DNA of 37,524 nucleotides, from IMG/VR virus record IMGVR_UViG_3300025280_000079, positions 1 to 37,524 of that record; one strand, 5' to 3'. Positions 1 through 6,170 of the stretch are shown piece after piece. The DNA is from a virus. Position 1 is the stretch's first letter. Each line of letters opens with the position of its first letter. A program made the translations under genes and the position numbers. The notes beneath the pieces are model-generated. The model was given only the letters and a program-made list of their open reading frames with translations. It was not told where the DNA came from and searched no databases.

Positions 1-331
1 GGTGTAGGCCATCGTCTTCATGGGAGCAGTTTCGCCCCCCTCTTCCTTTCAAGTTGTCTATGCCCACGAAGGTTTGTCCCTTATGGAAAGAAAACACAAC
101 GTCAAAGTTATGCCCGCACTCGCCCTCAACCGAAACGGATGCCTGCACCCCTCTGGTCTTCCGAAACCTGTGAGCATTATTCCCGTCCTGAAGCCCGACA
201 TCCATTACATGAAAGTAGTTGTCCGGCCCACCACAGCCCCTTACAGGGCAGAGTAAGACACCTCTGTAAATCCCCCATGTGTCTTCGGCTCCAAACCTAT
301 CAGAAATTCTTAGCTGTTCTGTTCCTGCCAT
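1..331 (-). CDS. Partial small Cys-pair protein, cut by the window edge
   Basis: An open frame begins at the ATG at 331 and runs leftward without a stop to the window edge, giving about 110 residues. It starts inside the last codons of the RusA gene (22-bp overlap), which suggests translational coupling. The protein shows CPVRGCGG (about residues 28-35), a His in YFHVMD, then a second element EGECGHNF, followed by a HKGQTF segment. The C..GCG ... ECGH arrangement looks like a small zinc-binding fold. I recall phage hypothetical proteins with a similar two-knuckle layout ending in a HKGxT(F/Y) strand, but assign no function. The C-terminus is not in the window. Confidence 0.7.
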   Translation of the reverse strand, partial: MAGTEQLRISDRFGAEDTWGIYRGVLLCPVRGCGGPDNYFHVMDVGLQDGNNAHRFRKTRGVQASVSVEGECGHNFDVVFSFHKGQTFVGIDNLKGRGGRNCSHEDDGLH

Positions 332-729
332 GTCACTGTTATCTCCGCTCTTTCTTCTCCGCGTGGACACCATTTCTTCTCGACGTACATCTGGGCAATC
401 TGGTTGTCGTCTTCCCATAGTCCCGCCTCGGTCAGCCCGTCCACCACGGGCTTCAGCAGGTTGTCAGAGTCAGGCTTCTTCGTATGTAACGCGTAAGGGT
501 CTGCAGTAATCACCTTTTTCGCAGTTCTCTTGGGCCAAGGGAGCCACACGTCGAGCATCAGGGCTACCGGAGTGCCTTCAGGGGCCTTCGGCGGCCTCTC
601 CGTGGACGCTGTGTCCCTGACTAAGTCCATCCACGACCGGACACGCTTGTTGTTGTAAGCCCCGTGCCTCGATATGCTCACCGACTTGGGAGCAGCAAGG
701 CCGGGGACTGTGATCTTTATCCTTGTCAT
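310..729 (-). CDS. rusA: RusA-like Holliday junction resolvase
   Basis: This 139-residue protein matches the size and core motif of the RusA/YqgF-like endodeoxyribonuclease family used by phages to cleave Holliday junctions. Visible hallmarks are KPDSDNLLKPVVDGL (about residues 84-98), carrying the conserved Asp pair that binds the metal, and WEDDNQI (about 104-110) with two more acidic residues. The N-terminus has the family's VPG...SVSISRHG strand followed by a short helix. The start ATG at 729 follows the strong AAGGAAGGAAGGAATTTGG leader. It lies at the end of the leftward string of small genes, and the next gene starts within its 3' end. Resolvase activity would help debranch recombination or replication intermediates before packaging. 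Identification is firm at family level. Confidence 0.9.
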   Translation of the reverse strand: MTRIKITVPGLAAPKSVSISRHGAYNNKRVRSWMDLVRDTASTERPPKAPEGTPVALMLDVWLPWPKRTAKKVITADPYALHTKKPDSDNLLKPVVDGLTEAGLWEDDNQIAQMYVEKKWCPRGEERAEITVTWQEQNS

Positions 730-754
730 TCCAAATTCCTTCCTTCCTTGGAAT

Positions 755-808
755 TCATTCTAAATTAGCTGGACTGTTTCCCAACATGCGATTTGGAATG
801 TCAGTCAT
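755..808 (-). CDS. 17-codon micro-ORF in a start cassette
   Basis: The sequence AAGGAGACACGATGA ends the upstream gene (..KETR*) and opens a 17-codon frame, MTDIPNRMLGNSPANLE. The stop at 755 lies 25 bases before the rusA start. It has the same ribosome-binding cassette and ATGA overlap as clearly real genes in this arm, so ribosomes probably initiate here. The product may be a true micropeptide, the remains of a deleted gene, or simply a device that carries ribosomes on to rusA. Confidence 0.35.
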   Translation of the reverse strand: MTDIPNRMLGNSPANLE

Positions 809-1125
809 CGTGTCTCCTTTGATTGCCACTTTTTAGGAAAACTTGTATCTCTTGGAAAAGGTGTCCCTGTTGCTTCTAAAACTTTATAGCCCAGTGGCAG
901 CAGTCGGTGGTATCCAGCCTTAGACCGATGCAACAATCCTAATCCTTTCAGTTCTTCAAACTGGTCTTCAGAAAATCCACAATCCCGCGCCATCTTGCTT
1001 CTTGGGTGCATACCTGATTTACCTGTGGTACGCCATCGGCAAGCTAGTAATATCATTCGTTCCGGGTTAGAAATCGACCCCTCAAAAGTTGTGCGTAATT
1101 TCTTGGAGTAACTGAAGAAAGTCAT
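805..1125 (-). CDS. Small winged-helix-like protein, function unknown
   Basis: This 106-residue protein has the middle segment PERMILLACRW...HPRSKMARDCGFSEDQFEELKGLGLL, followed by basic HRSKAGYHRLLPLGYKVLE. That is a helix-turn-helix pattern (PRSKMARDCGFSEDQFEELK) with a following beta hairpin, as in small winged-helix DNA-binding proteins. The start at 1125 overlaps the preceding stop as ATGA and has a perfect GGAG ribosome-binding site. The C-terminus, KETR*, is encoded by the recurring start cassette of the next frame. It may be a regulator or a helicase/origin accessory factor; no specific family is recognised. Confidence 0.75.
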   Translation of the reverse strand: MTFFSYSKKLRTTFEGSISNPERMILLACRWRTTGKSGMHPRSKMARDCGFSEDQFEELKGLGLLHRSKAGYHRLLPLGYKVLEATGTPFPRDTSFPKKWQSKETR

Positions 1126-1136
1126 CCTGTCTCCTT
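1122..1136 (-). repeat. Recurrent RBS/start cassette, AAGGAGACAGGATGA
   Basis: Seven leftward gene junctions carry almost the same 15 bases: 805-819, 1122-1136, 1460-1474, 2678-2692, 3097-3111, 5015-5029 and 7073-7087. Variants are AAGGAGACACGATGA, GAGGAGACAGGATGA, AAGGAAACAGGATGA and GAGGAGACAGAATGA. In one frame it encodes the last residues of the upstream protein (K/E-E-T-G/R/E and TGA stop). In the next frame its GGAG is the Shine-Dalgarno site and its ATG the start of the downstream gene. It also decides several starts: longer in-frame extensions upstream of 1463, 2681 and 5018 are rejected because this site lies directly before the internal ATG. Confidence 0.9.
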
Positions 1137-1463
1137 CAACTCTCTTATCATCTCCTTGAGTTCAGCAACTTCCTGACGTATTGAAATCACTTCGTTGTAT
1201 AGTAAAAGTTCATTGTCAACTATGTTTTTCTGTTTGAATTTAGATACCCCTGACACAAGCGTTTGTCCTAAATTCTTAATAGAAATCCGCATGTTGATTA
1301 TGTCGCTCTCATCAAGCGGGATAGGTCGAAGGCATTCTGCTGCTTCATCTTTTGTAAGATATTTCCACGGTGCTGAACTGAAATTCAAACCATAAATTGA
1401 ACTTTTTTCAAAGACAGCGTTCTCATGGTCGAGATATGCATAATTACTTTTTTCTTCAGTCAT
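1122..1463 (-). CDS. Hypothetical protein with C-terminal coiled coil
   Basis: With the start at 1463, chosen because the AAGGAGACAGG cassette precedes it, the protein has 113 residues. The N-terminal half (MTEEKSNYAYLDHENAV...) is acidic and not recognised. Residues about 60-113 are helical, and the end (NEVISIRQEVAELKEMIRELKETG) has heptad spacing typical of a short coiled coil, so the protein probably oligomerises. An in-frame upstream extension to 1526 is open but overlaps the neighbouring gene and has no ribosome-binding site. Neighbours overlap by 4 bp on both sides, placing it in a tightly coupled operon. Confidence 0.8.
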   Translation of the reverse strand: MTEEKSNYAYLDHENAVFEKSSIYGLNFSSAPWKYLTKDEAAECLRPIPLDESDIINMRISIKNLGQTLVSGVSKFKQKNIVDNELLLYNEVISIRQEVAELKEMIRELKETG

Positions 1464-1660
1464 CCTGTCTCCTTCTCTTTTGCTGCGTGATCTTTGCAAT
1501 AATATCCTTCTGGAAAACCAAGCCATCCCCTGAATATAGGTGTCATAAGGAAAATAAGTCCTTCAATAACAGGGGAACCACAATCAACCATTACTGACTG
1601 AAACTCCTTTCCTTCTGGATAGTTGTCGATGGATATTTCAACTTTGTTGGTGCAATACAT
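1460..1660 (-). CDS. Small hypothetical protein with Cys residues
   Basis: This 66-residue protein has MYCTNKVEISIDNYPEG at the start, a central hydrophobic segment (VIEGLIFLMTPIFRGWLGF, about 31-49) and a YYCKDHAAKEKETG end. The hydrophobic stretch is too interrupted to call a membrane span. A Cys3 ... C55KDH pair could bind a metal. It is not recognised. It begins 22 bases after the stop of the preceding gene, with only a weak upstream GCGAAGA element, and ends in the repeated KETG* cassette. Confidence 0.65.
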   Translation of the reverse strand: MYCTNKVEISIDNYPEGKEFQSVMVDCGSPVIEGLIFLMTPIFRGWLGFPEGYYCKDHAAKEKETG

Positions 1661-1682
1661 TTTGGAATCAGTCTTCGCTGGT

Positions 1683-2681
1683 TTATCTTGTCCTTGACAA
1701 AGCCGCTATCTTCTCTGCTTCCTTGATTGCCTTCGCCTTATCATCACGCTCTATGTCAAACTGCGATGGTCTAATTCTGCAATCCAAATCCTGCCATGAA
1801 AAAACCGTTGCTCCGCGCATGTGTTCCCTGACCTTTATTTCAGCGTCAGGTTTCGTTCTGTTCTGGCGGTAGTGTTCTTGAACCCAGTGCCTCAACGCAA
1901 GTCGCCTCTCTCTCCCCGCTGGAATATCTCTGAACTTGAATACTTCTCTAGCCCCGATAGGGTCTGTTGGGACAAGAAGGCTGCTCAAATGACCAAGACC
2001 TAATTCAACCGTCCATTGATACCTCCGGGAAAATTGAACGCCGATAGCCACCTGTATCTGTTGAGACTTCAGGGCGTCCGTATCTGCGTCAGGGAACGCT
2101 CCTAATGTCAAAGTTTTCCAACTTCCGTTTCCTGTGGAACCCATGATCGACTGGAAGGTTTCAGCGTGAGCAATCTGAGTGTCAAAAAAACCGTGAGTGA
2201 GTTCAACCATTTCAGGCATAACTAATTTGACTCTCCCGCGAACTTCAGCAGGTTTTACCGACCTGTATCTTGAAACCACGAAATGATTTACGTCCATGTT
2301 GTCAGTGTCATGACCAATAAGTGTCGTGTCGAGTTCGTATGTAAGAGCAGCTAATGAACCGTCAGTGAATATCCCGAAGTCAGAATCACCACGTATCTTC
2401 TTGAACTCGTCAAGTAAAATATATGGCTCTGCTTTTCTAAAGTACCGCTCATCCACATAACCGCCTTGAATCGGCTCATATCTTGATAGCGATATTACGA
2501 ATAACAGATGGTCAATCGCTTCCTGTAACTTGTACCCAGATTTCGTTTCACTAAGTAACTGCTCGTCGTTAATTAGTACGTTGAAAAAGTCGCGTCCGAT
2601 TCCGCATTTTTTACAGTATCCGCGTGACTTGCGGCTTTTCTTTTCTGGAATCATCCAGTGGTGTATGCAATCAAATATCAT
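1683..2681 (-). CDS. Hypothetical protein with N-terminal zinc knuckle
   Basis: The 332-residue product starts at the ATG at 2681, directly after the GAGGAGACAGG cassette; the longer in-frame extension to 2732 lacks such a site. Residues about 4-28 contain C-I-H-H-W ... GYCKKCGIGRDF. Phage proteins often begin with this HHW...C..CG knuckle, probably a zinc site. The remaining 300 residues are a mixed alpha/beta protein with segments RYRSVKPAEVRGRVKLVMPE and FDTQIAHAETFQSIMGSTG that do not match a family I know. The C-terminus is basic and helical (RDDKAKAIKEAEKIAALSRTR). Its position in an early-type operon suggests a host-takeover or DNA-metabolism role, but nothing in the sequence proves this. 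Confidence 0.75.
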   Translation of the reverse strand: MIFDCIHHWMIPEKKSRKSRGYCKKCGIGRDFFNVLINDEQLLSETKSGYKLQEAIDHLLFVISLSRYEPIQGGYVDERYFRKAEPYILLDEFKKIRGDSDFGIFTDGSLAALTYELDTTLIGHDTDNMDVNHFVVSRYRSVKPAEVRGRVKLVMPEMVELTHGFFDTQIAHAETFQSIMGSTGNGSWKTLTLGAFPDADTDALKSQQIQVAIGVQFSRRYQWTVELGLGHLSSLLVPTDPIGAREVFKFRDIPAGRERRLALRHWVQEHYRQNRTKPDAEIKVREHMRGATVFSWQDLDCRIRPSQFDIERDDKAKAIKEAEKIAALSRTR

Positions 2682-3004
2682 CCTGTCTCCTCTTGTACGT
2701 AGCTGGTTGGTCGCCATCCGCAGTGGATGCAAAAGACGGGGTCGTTTGTTTCACCCCGCTGGGCTAACTGCCCCTTACATTTCGGACAGGCTTTCAATGT
2801 GTTGATGTTGTAGTGCGCTACGACAGGCCGTTTGCTGAGTTCAATCTGCTCCGATCTGCTTAAACCAGAGGCGCGCCGGACTTGTTGATACCTCACATTT
2901 CGGCACTCCCGACAAACGGGATAAGTATTCCCATGCTTGGAATGGTAATAAGTATTGGCTGTCGTCATCTGATGGCCAGCGGTGCAGGTTTCCTTCTTCC
3001 TCAT
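2678..3004 (-). CDS. Double zinc-ribbon protein
   Basis: This 108-residue protein has two Cys knuckle modules. The first (residues about 7-36) is C-T-A-G-H ... NTYYHSKHGNTYPVCRECRN, a layout I recall from the zinc-binding N-terminus of phage HNH-type proteins. No HNH catalytic core follows. The second (about 73-96) is ACPKCKGQ...FCIHCGWRP, a classical C..C/C..C ribbon. The linker is basic and rich in Arg, suggesting nucleic-acid binding. The start at 3004 follows a 29-aa gene by 6 bases. The last residues (QEETG*) come from the repeated start cassette. It may be a truncated HNH endonuclease or a DNA-binding adaptor. Confidence 0.75.
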   Translation of the reverse strand: MRKKETCTAGHQMTTANTYYHSKHGNTYPVCRECRNVRYQQVRRASGLSRSEQIELSKRPVVAHYNINTLKACPKCKGQLAQRGETNDPVFCIHCGWRPTSYVQEETG

Positions 3005-3010
3005 TCCAAT

Positions 3011-3100
3011 CTACTGACTTACTAAATAAAGGAGGGTGAGCCAGACACCACTGGCAATAAGGGTGTTCGTCACCATCATGTATCGTTCAAATTTAGTCAT
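3011..3100 (-). CDS. 29-residue membrane microprotein
   Basis: The ATG at 3100 lies in the AAGGAAACAGGATGA cassette and opens a 29-codon frame ending with TAG at 3011. The product begins MTKFERYMMVTNTL and continues IASGVWLTLLYLVSQ, so residues about 8-27 form one hydrophobic transmembrane helix after a short charged N-terminus. The ideal ribosome-binding site and the 4-bp overlap with the upstream gene argue that it is translated. Small early phage membrane peptides can modify the host envelope or block superinfection; that role is inference only. Confidence 0.6.
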   Translation of the reverse strand: MTKFERYMMVTNTLIASGVWLTLLYLVSQ

Positions 3101-3243
3101 CCTGTTTCCTTCCCTATTGGGCAGTTTGTGTTGTGAAGTTCCATTTGCGGAATCTGGCAGCATGTGTGGCAGGCGCACTCGCACGGCTCACTGCTGTCTC
3201 TGTTCGGGAATAAGCCTGAACACTTGTTATGCCAGTGGTGCAT
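3097..3243 (-). CDS. Small Cys/His-rich protein
   Basis: With the ATG at 3243 the protein has 48 residues: MHHWHNKCSG followed by PCECACHTCCQ. This HxWH..C ... C-x-C-x-CH pattern recurs in small phage proteins and probably folds around zinc. An alternative GTG start at 3303 would add 20 residues and overlap the preceding gene by 46 bp, with no ribosome-binding site; neither start has a strong one. The gene ends in ..GKETG*, feeding the repeated cassette that starts the 29-aa membrane gene. Confidence 0.6.
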   Translation of the reverse strand: MHHWHNKCSGLFPNRDSSEPCECACHTCCQIPQMELHNTNCPIGKETG

Positions 3244-3257
3244 ACATGCCGCGGCTA

Positions 3258-3602
3258 TCACTCTGAGTCCACCAGTTGTAATGGCATAGCCATTCTTCCG
3301 CACGTACAGGTGGGGCAGTGATTAGGGTTGGTGGTAGAAGATCCAACAAATTCTTTTATCCTGTAAGCAGTATCACCTGCCTCTGATGTACGGCTACATT
3401 CAACAATGTAACCCATCGACCGTAAGTCAGAGATTCGCCCCGTAAACCCCTTAGTACCAACGTACTCAGCAATGTCATCTCTGCGATGCCATCGGCCATC
3501 TCGCATGAATACAAACATCCGACGTTTGTGGCCTTTCCACCGTTCCCAATCTGATGGGTTAGGAATAAACGGCCTCATCCCAGACAAACTTATTTGAACC
3601 AT
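3258..3602 (-). CDS. Winged-helix protein with C-terminal Cys motif
   Basis: This 114-residue protein has a likely winged-helix domain at about residues 24-90: RRMFVFMRDGRWHRRDDIAE...FTGRISDLRSMGYIVECS ... DTAYRIKEF. This is the pattern of phage helix-turn-helix proteins in which the recognition helix (TGRISDLRSMGY) is followed by a wing. The tail has HCPTCTCGR, a compact Cys cluster. The start overlaps the methyltransferase stop as TAATG, with AGAGAGGAAC upstream. It may regulate its neighbours or the methylase; the target is unknown. Confidence 0.75.
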   Translation of the reverse strand: MVQISLSGMRPFIPNPSDWERWKGHKRRMFVFMRDGRWHRRDDIAEYVGTKGFTGRISDLRSMGYIVECSRTSEAGDTAYRIKEFVGSSTTNPNHCPTCTCGRMAMPLQLVDSE

Positions 3603-4774
3603 TAGTTCCTCTCTTTCAATATTTGAAACGCCAGTGCTGCCTGCTGCGGGACTACTCCGTTGCCGAGGATACGAAGCTGTGTAGATCGAGCCAGCCCTCG
3701 GGCCAGCCCATCAGCCACTCCACGAACCGCGGGTTCAGGCGTTTCCTGCTGCCGACCTGATCGCCCAGCTTGTAGTGTGCTATCCCCCCCATCTTCATCG
3801 TCCCCCCCTCCGCTTCGGACTTGACCGGTGTTCTCCACTGCCGGTGCGAGGTCTGGTCTTCGGCTGATGACATCTCGCCACTCTGCGCCTGCGCCTGGAC
3901 CTGGTGGGAAAGCATGTTCTGCATATTCCCCGCCAGTGTGCCAGCCGCGTCCTCGTTTGCTGACGGGGCTAGCCAGTTCTGAACGTCGTTCGGAAGGTTT
4001 TTGTTGAATCCTGTCGGATGTTTCTCCGTCGTTGTATGACCCTTCCCGTCCCTCGCTTCTGGCGTTGCCCATCGGCTCGTTACTTGTGGAAGTGCGTCCA
4101 TCCGACTCTGCCCGTCTTTCCTCGTTAGTGCCTCGTCCGAGTAATCCCCTTTGTAGTCCCGGGCTGCTGGAGTTGGCCAATGCTGTGCGATCGCTGGTAG
4201 CCCGTGTCGAGGGTCGTTCGATATATTCCCCCGTTTCTCCGGGTCGTTCGCTCTTGCTGTGGGCCATAATGAAGACGCGCTCTCGGCGATGCGGTGCGCC
4301 GACATCACTCGCTCGTACACACATCCATTCCGCATCGTACCCGATTTCGGAAAGTTCTCCGAGAACGGTTCCAATTCCATCTCGAACAAGGACACCTGGG
4401 GTGTTCTCCAACCAGAGAAATCGGGGTCGTATCTCAACAGCCAGTCGCCGGATATGCTCCCAGAGCCATCGCTCGTCATCGGTTCCTTTTCGGTTTCCGG
4501 CGACACTGAACGGCTGGCAGGGAAAGCCCCCAATGATCCAATCCACTTTGTCAGCAAACGGTCGGCAGTCGAGGGTTCCGGTATCAGACCAAACAGGTGC
4601 TGCATCCATGAGTCCCGCTTCAATATGGTCAACCACGAGCGCGGCTGCCGGTAACTCTCGTTCCACGTATAAGACGCACTTAGCTTCTGGATTCGCGAGT
4701 CGGAATCCGAGATCGAGTCCGCCGCCACCGGTGTAGAGCGAGATGTAGGTTTGCTGTCCGGTATGTAGAGCCAC
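3602..4774 (-). CDS. dcm: C5-cytosine DNA methyltransferase
   Basis: This 390-residue protein transfers a methyl group from S-adenosylmethionine to C5 of cytosine in DNA. The ordered motifs are all visible: I, SLYTGGGGLDLGF (residues 12-24); IV, GGFPCQPFS with nucleophile Cys86; VI, ENTP (123-126); VIII, RRERVF (163-168); and X, QLRILGNGVVPQQAALAF near the C-terminus. Residues about 172-355 are the variable target-recognition region, hydrophilic and low in hydrophobic residues. The GTG start at 4774 lies just before motif I. No cognate restriction enzyme is adjacent, so a solitary phage methylase protecting against host restriction is likely. A second frame through the same DNA is also open (see the ORF at 3652-4809). 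Confidence 0.93.
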   Translation of the reverse strand: MALHTGQQTYISLYTGGGGLDLGFRLANPEAKCVLYVERELPAAALVVDHIEAGLMDAAPVWSDTGTLDCRPFADKVDWIIGGFPCQPFSVAGNRKGTDDERWLWEHIRRLAVEIRPRFLWLENTPGVLVRDGIGTVLGELSEIGYDAEWMCVRASDVGAPHRRERVFIMAHSKSERPGETGEYIERPSTRATSDRTALANSSSPGLQRGLLGRGTNEERRAESDGRTSTSNEPMGNARSEGREGSYNDGETSDRIQQKPSERRSELASPVSKRGRGWHTGGEYAEHAFPPGPGAGAEWRDVISRRPDLAPAVENTGQVRSGGGDDEDGGDSTLQAGRSGRQQETPEPAVRGVADGLARGLARSTQLRILGNGVVPQQAALAFQILKERN

Positions 4775-4809
4775 ATTCCAAACCTTTCTGTCCTGAACTT
4801 TGGAATCAT
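3652..4809 (-). other. Long overlapping ORF in the +1 frame of the methyltransferase
   Basis: A 385-codon frame stays open on the same strand through almost the whole methyltransferase gene, starting 35 bases before it. Its product is patterned: SGWRTPQVSLFEME...FSENFPKSGTMRNG, then SLWPTARAND, WPTPAARDYKG and WATPEARDGKG, ending LNPRFVEWLMGWPEGW...SSATE. I recall phage proteins, some annotated separately as methylase-associated, with exactly this WxTPxARD ... LNPxFVEWLMG order. However, FSENFPKSGTMRNG is what methylase motif VI-VIII codons give when read one base later, and LNPRFVEWLMG likewise mirrors the VRGVADGLA segment before motif X. It is therefore either an overprinted gene or a widespread shadow frame. 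The upstream ATG at 4809 has only a weak site. Confidence 0.35.
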
Positions 4810-4829
4810 TCCAAGCTGTGGGTGGACAG

Positions 4830-5018
4830 TTATGCCAACTGCGACTTGGAAGAAGTCTTCAGCCGGTCCTGTAATTCGTAGTAGGTTGGACGTTTGCAGT
4901 CTTCGGGATGGTTCTTGTCACAGGTGCAGTCGATATGGCCTTCCTGGTACGGCTGCCCGCATACGGTGCAGACAGTCATCTCGACAATGCCGTTTGTCAG
5001 TATCCATTTGTTAATCAT
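4830..5018 (-). CDS. Small zinc-finger-like protein
   Basis: The start at 5018 is set by the GAGGAGACAG cassette and gives 62 residues. The centre has CTVCGQ...GHIDCTCDKNHPEDCKRP, with seven possible Cys/His ligands in about 30 residues, followed by a helical YYELQDRLKTSSKSQ tail. It probably binds zinc. No family is recognised. It overlaps the upstream zinc-ribbon gene by 4 bp and precedes the methyltransferase gene by 55 bases. Confidence 0.7.
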   Translation of the reverse strand: MINKWILTNGIVEMTVCTVCGQPYQEGHIDCTCDKNHPEDCKRPTYYELQDRLKTSSKSQLA

Positions 5019-5227
5019 TCTGTCTCCTCTTCTACTGTCTGCCACCACGGTTTACCGACAAACGCTATCTGTCTAACGAACTTGAGGTAGCGGTTGCAGT
5101 TAGGGCAGGTTGCCTTGATGTGCTTTCCAGACCGGCTGAACTCAGGCTCCACGGTTTCATTGCATCTTGGACACTCGATTGCCCTGTCATCTTCAACGAC
5201 CTCTGCGATTAAATCTGGCTCCGTCAT
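5015..5227 (-). CDS. Zinc-ribbon protein
   Basis: This 70-residue protein has a clean ribbon: IECPRCNE (Cys19/Cys22) and ATCPNCNR (about Cys40/Cys43), separated by a beta-rich FSRSGKHIKA segment. The C-terminus (FVGKPWWQTVEEETE) ends in the repeated start cassette. The ATG at 5227 overlaps the nuclease stop as ATGA; a longer frame to 5368 runs antiparallel to no feature and lies inside the nuclease gene, so it is rejected. Such ribbons usually bind DNA, RNA or protein partners; none can be named. Confidence 0.72.
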   Translation of the reverse strand: MTEPDLIAEVVEDDRAIECPRCNETVEPEFSRSGKHIKATCPNCNRYLKFVRQIAFVGKPWWQTVEEETE

Positions 5228-6135
5228 CCCGATGCCCCGTTTCTTAGGCTTTGGAACTGCTCGCAGAAATCGCTGACTACGCAGTAGTTCTCGCACCGGA
5301 CATTGACACCCGGGCGATGTTCGATCATCCACCCCGGCTTCATCTTGTTGGCCGGGTTCCCGGCCCATGCCACGGCATCGGCCTTTGAGTCGAACAGCTT
5401 CCGCGCCCTTGCGCTTGTGGCGTTATTTTTCAGAGCAAATTTTGTAGGTCGTTGCCACCTTTCTTCCGATGTACACTCTGGAAGCACCTGTTCAGCTTCC
5501 TGATGCAGGCGCACACGTTCCTCGATGAACGCCTTTGCCTTATCCTCAGACCACAGCGGTACGTCGTGTGTCTCTGCGCCAAGCTGCGGGTAACTGCTGT
5601 CTCGCCTGGCTTCCAGCTTCGACCAGTCCCGGTAGATTGCAACGATCTTCAGTGCGTCAACCTTGAACCCGTTGGCGTGCAGAAGGCAGGCGTACATATT
5701 CAACTGCTGCTCGTACTCGTCCGGCACGACGGGCTTGTCAGGGTAGAACTTATCGCGCCTGAACTTCCATGCGGTGACAAACTTGTAGTCCGATATGGTC
5801 CAGCTTCTTTGATCTTCGGCCAGTATCAAAGAGTCGGTCTGCCCGGATATAGTCCAGCCGTTCACTTTCGCAAACAGTCGTTTTTCGTTTATTGCATTAC
5901 GACTTTGCTCACCAGCCCGTTCAAGGAGCAGGTGTATAAGCTGCCCATACAGCGCAAACGTCCGCTCTGATACGTCCTCGACGATCTCGCCATCGTGTGT
6001 ATCCAAGAGTGCTGTCTGCCTTGGTGGTGCAAGCAGCCCCGTGACGCTCCGGTCGGCACTGCCCTTTGAGTAGCTGTCGCTCTCGACGGCCTTTACGAGG
6101 GCTTCGGGGAATCCCTTTTCGTTGGTTATTTTCAT
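5224..6135 (-). CDS. Cas4/RecB-like PD-(D/E)XK exonuclease
   Basis: This 303-residue protein shows the RecB-family nuclease signature in order: a GQLIHLLLE helix with His68, GQTDSLI with Asp101, ISDYKF with Asp116 and Lys118, and the YEQQLNMYACLL helix (QxxxY motif, about 141-152). The C-terminus has RCENYC...DFC, resembling the iron-sulphur cysteines of Cas4 and AddB; the fourth ligand is not obvious. Family members degrade DNA ends or produce single strands for recombination. Its partner is probably the OB-fold protein encoded just upstream, with RusA further down. The start at 6135 follows AGAAGGAC. The exact polarity and substrate cannot be read from the sequence. Confidence 0.85.
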   Translation of the reverse strand: MKITNEKGFPEALVKAVESDSYSKGSADRSVTGLLAPPRQTALLDTHDGEIVEDVSERTFALYGQLIHLLLERAGEQSRNAINEKRLFAKVNGWTISGQTDSLILAEDQRSWTISDYKFVTAWKFRRDKFYPDKPVVPDEYEQQLNMYACLLHANGFKVDALKIVAIYRDWSKLEARRDSSYPQLGAETHDVPLWSEDKAKAFIEERVRLHQEAEQVLPECTSEERWQRPTKFALKNNATSARARKLFDSKADAVAWAGNPANKMKPGWMIEHRPGVNVRCENYCVVSDFCEQFQSLRNGASG

Positions 6136-6150
6136 CAGTTGTCCTTCTCT

Positions 6151-6170
6151 GTTTCGGGTTGTTTCGGGTT
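6151..6170. repeat. Tandem 10-bp repeat
   Basis: GTTTCGGGTT occurs twice in direct succession in the 33-base gap between the nuclease start and the stop of the OB-fold gene, just upstream of the nuclease ribosome-binding site. It could be a slippage scar or a small protein/RNA binding site. Confidence 0.6.

Noticed and set aside
20-509. Plus-strand frames at the left edge
   Set aside because: They are antisense to the RusA gene and to the edge-cut Cys-pair gene, which have better motifs and starts.
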